Shown: positions 4,877 to 6,924 of the stretch, piece by piece
Position numbering within the stretch: the stretch's first letter is position 1
Layout of the letters: every line of letters begins with the position of its first letter
Assembly: GCA_017421885.1 (NCBI GenBank)
Contig: JAFOHJ010000232.1
Location: forward strand, 1-6,924
DNA length: 6,924 nucleotides
Reading direction: 5' to 3'
Origin: Clostridia bacterium
GTDB taxonomy: Bacteria > Bacillota_A > Clostridia > Oscillospirales > Butyricicoccaceae
Made by a program: the position numbers and the translations under genes
The notes under the pieces: generated by a model
The model's database searches: none
What the model was told of the DNA's origin: nothing
What the model saw: the letters and a program-made list of their open reading frames with translations, nothing else

Positions 4877-6838
4877 ATGATCAGAAATAACACAAGAACA
4901 TTCCTTAAGCACATCAGCGGCGACCGTGCTTTCCAGACCGTTGCCGAAGTATCCACCTTCCATCGTATCCAGGGTTCCACCGGCTTCCGCGCCGCTGCCG
5001 AGCACTGCCAGCGCAAACTTGAGCGCTGGGGATTCAGTAACGCCGAGGTCCTCTCCTATCCTGCACGCGAGGATGTTATTTTCGGCACATATCCCTCCTT
5101 CAAGGAGTGGGACTGCAAAGCAGCATGGTGCGACCTCGTCGATCCCGAAGAGCGCCGCCTTGCCGACTTTGATGCCTGCGCCATCTCGGTCATTCAGAAG
5201 AGCGCCCCCTGTGATTTCCGCAACGTGCCCCTGGAAGTCATTATGCTCGACAAGGGCACCGATGAAGCAAATTACAAGAATGTCGATTTCGAAGGCAAAA
5301 TGGTCTTCGTCCGCGACGATATCAACAAGGTATACAGCTGGGTAGTCGAAAAGCGCGGCGCAGTCGGCCTCATCACCGACTTTGTCCTGCAGGATCCCCA
5401 TGTCCGCGGCCGCCACGACCAGTCCGACACCCTGCGCTATACCTCCTTCTGGTGGAAGCCGGGTCAGAAAACGGCTTTCGGCTTTGTTCTCTCTCCCAGA
5501 GAGGGTGACCGATTCGCCGAGCTCTGCACAAAGCTTGCAAAGGAAGGCAAGCGTCCTCAGGTAAAGTGCTATGTCGATTCTTCCATCTATGACGGCGAGA
5601 TCGAGAATGTAACAGCCTATCTGCCCGGCGAGCTGGACGAGGAGATCCTGTTGGTCGGCCATCTGTGCCATCCCCGTTCCTCGGCGAACGACAATGCCAG
5701 CGGCACAGCCTGCGTAATGGAAGCCATCAAGACCATCAAGATGCTCACCGAGACCGGCGAACTGGCTCCCCTAAAGCGCGGCGTAAGAGTTCTGCTGGTT
5801 CCCGAGTTCACAGGCACATATGCATATCTTGAAAAGATCGGCGCTGAGGCAAAAAAGATCAAGGCAGCCTTCAACCTCGATATGGTAGGCGGACGTCAGG
5901 ATCATGGCTACGGCCCCATCACAATCACCGACATCCCTCTTGAAACTCCCTCCATCGTTTCCGATGCCGCAGCCGTCATTCTTGACGAGGTCAAGCGCCA
6001 GGTCACCGGCATGATGCCCGATGCCTACTGCCCCCTCTTCAACAGCCATATGACCGACTATTCGGGCGGTTCTGACCATGTTGTATTCAGCGATCCTCAG
6101 ACCAATATTCCTTGCCTCATGCTGGGACAGTGGCCCGATAAGTATTATCACACCTCCACCGATACTCTCGACAAGGTCGATCCCTATATCCTTTCCCGTT
6201 CGGCAACTCTCGCCGCCTCCTATGCATACACCCTTGCAAACCTCGAGCCTGCCGACATCGGCGAGCTCTGCAACACGGGCCTTGCAAGAACAGCAACATA
6301 TATCACCGATCTCCAGACAAAGATCAATCGCGGCGCGCTTGATCCCAAGTTCTATCATGGCCGTGTTGCCCGCTATACAAAGTGGCGCCTTGCCTCCATC
6401 GATAACTTTGCCCAGTGGCTCGAAGGTGATTTCACCGATGAGCTCGAGGCCGAGAAGAAGCGCGTAGTCGCCCTTGTAAAGGCTCTCATTGGCTTTGATC
6501 CCCTTGCCCGTCCCGTGAAGAACATCGCCACAAAGACACAGCGCGACAAATATACCCTCGTTGTTCGCCGCAAGAAGAGCGTTCCCATCATGATCGACAA
6601 GTTTGTCGGTATGTTCGGCGAAGAGGCCGATGCCAAGCTGCATGAATATATTTCGAAACATGGCCGCAAGCTGGGCCATGCCGCAGGCATTGCAGTCGAT
6701 TATCTGCTGGACGGCAAGCGCACGACCCTCGAGGCTGCACGCGAGCTGGCATACGAGTTCAACATCTATGCCCCCGAGGCGGTTGATGCCTATGCAAGGC
6801 TCCTCGTCGAGCTGGGCTATGCTGAAGAGGTAAAATAA
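4877..6838 (+). CDS. M28-type (DUF4910-like) zinc aminopeptidase with PA-like insert
   Basis: This 653-residue protein has no signal peptide and is probably a cytoplasmic two-zinc aminopeptidase or amidase. From the N-terminus: a helical lead-in (1-60); a PA-like beta insert (about 115-230; VDFEGKMVFVRDD and EKRGAVGLITDF are typical); an M28 catalytic core (about 240-455); and a charged, helical C-terminal region (about 515-653) that may include a winged-helix-like fold. Candidate zinc/catalytic residues are His262 or His265 in VGHLCHP, Asp272 in ANDNASG, Glu310 in VPEFTGTYAYL, Asp335 in FNLDMVGG and His425 in YYHTSTDTLDKVDP. The usual M28 paired glutamates read PEF here, so only one Glu is present at that spot; this resembles DUF4910 proteins as I remember them. 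It is probably translationally coupled to the RidA-family gene whose ATG abuts its stop. Substrate unknown. M28 fold is well supported; the DUF4910 subfamily is less certain. Confidence 0.88.
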   Translation: MIRNNTRTFLKHISGDRAFQTVAEVSTFHRIQGSTGFRAAAEHCQRKLERWGFSNAEVLSYPAREDVIFGTYPSFKEWDCKAAWCDLVDPEERRLADFDACAISVIQKSAPCDFRNVPLEVIMLDKGTDEANYKNVDFEGKMVFVRDDINKVYSWVVEKRGAVGLITDFVLQDPHVRGRHDQSDTLRYTSFWWKPGQKTAFGFVLSPREGDRFAELCTKLAKEGKRPQVKCYVDSSIYDGEIENVTAYLPGELDEEILLVGHLCHPRSSANDNASGTACVMEAIKTIKMLTETGELAPLKRGVRVLLVPEFTGTYAYLEKIGAEAKKIKAAFNLDMVGGRQDHGYGPITITDIPLETPSIVSDAAAVILDEVKRQVTGMMPDAYCPLFNSHMTDYSGGSDHVVFSDPQTNIPCLMLGQWPDKYYHTSTDTLDKVDPYILSRSATLAASYAYTLANLEPADIGELCNTGLARTATYITDLQTKINRGALDPKFYHGRVARYTKWRLASIDNFAQWLEGDFTDELEAEKKRVVALVKALIGFDPLARPVKNIATKTQRDKYTLVVRRKKSVPIMIDKFVGMFGEEADAKLHEYISKHGRKLGHAAGIAVDYLLDGKRTTLEAARELAYEFNIYAPEAVDAYARLLVELGYAEEVK

Positions 6839-6924
6839 ATGAACGCCGAAAAACGTCTGAGCGAGCTGGGACTGGAGCTTCCTCCCGTCCCGGCTCCCAT
6901 CGGCTCCTATGTCACCGTCAAGCA
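6839..6924 (+). CDS. RidA/YjgF-family protein, N-terminal 28 residues (3' end outside window)
   Basis: The ATG at 6839 follows the peptidase TAA (6836-6838) with no gap, and AGAGG at 6826-6830, inside the peptidase gene, ends eight bases before it. The 28 visible residues (starting MNAEKRLSELGLELPPVPAP, then IGSYVTVK) match the opening of the RidA subgroup that begins with a short helix, ELG-x-x-LP-x-x-P-x-P-x-G-x-Y. RidA proteins hydrolyse reactive enamine/imine intermediates released by PLP-dependent enzymes, or related small molecules. The catalytic Arg region lies outside the window, so activity cannot be judged. Head-to-tail abutment implies co-transcription and coupled translation with the peptidase. 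Confidence 0.8.
   Translation, partial: MNAEKRLSELGLELPPVPAPIGSYVTVK

Noticed and set aside
4838..6679. Two long minus-strand frames (277 and 302 aa) opposite the M28 peptidase
   Set aside because: Antisense shadows in exact codon register with the peptidase gene; no family resemblance.

Overview
The window looks like chromosomal DNA of a Gram-positive, clostridia-type bacterium, possibly Oscillospiraceae/Ruminococcus-like. The support is moderate and qualitative: strong GGAGG-type ribosome binding sites, a lysine riboswitch with a transcription-terminator platform, intrinsic terminators, the MNCPGG form of the threonyl-tRNA synthetase zinc motif, and about half G+C with heavy use of ACA, CCC and GCC codons. 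No insertion sequence, phage gene, CRISPR array, rRNA or tRNA is visible.

Layout. (1) 1-1027, plus strand: C-terminal half of threonyl-tRNA synthetase (thrS), then a hairpin terminator. (2) 1108-1652, plus strand: a tightly spaced pair of unrecognised small membrane-protein genes. The first is 50 aa; the second is 129 aa, starts with GTG, and has its ribosome binding site inside the first. (3) 1658-1689: a bidirectional terminator shared with the convergent operon. (4) 1705-4324, minus strand: a two-gene operon, transcribed right to left, of a YfcC/DcuC-superfamily transporter followed 16 bp later by an M20D (PM20D2/AbgB-like) metallo-amidohydrolase. (5) 4325-4876: a 552-base divergent control region. 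On the minus strand it holds a near-consensus promoter, a complete lysine riboswitch aptamer and an intrinsic terminator just before the transporter. On the plus strand it holds a promoter and ribosome binding site for the next gene. (6) 4877-6838, plus strand: a 653-aa cytoplasmic M28-type (DUF4910-like) zinc peptidase with a PA-like insert. (7) 6839-6924: the first 28 codons of a RidA/YjgF-family gene, whose ATG directly abuts the preceding stop.

How the genes may work together. The lysine riboswitch should stop transcription of the transporter and M20D operon when lysine is plentiful, so the operon most likely supplies lysine. The nearest characterised relatives of the hydrolase include PM20D2, which cleaves beta-alanyl-lysine and other dipeptides ending in basic residues. 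The operon may therefore import and split a lysine-containing dipeptide or N-acyl-lysine. The riboswitch is seen directly; the substrate is inferred. The divergent peptidase and RidA pair could be a second peptide-degradation unit, but nothing in the sequence ties it to the lysine signal.
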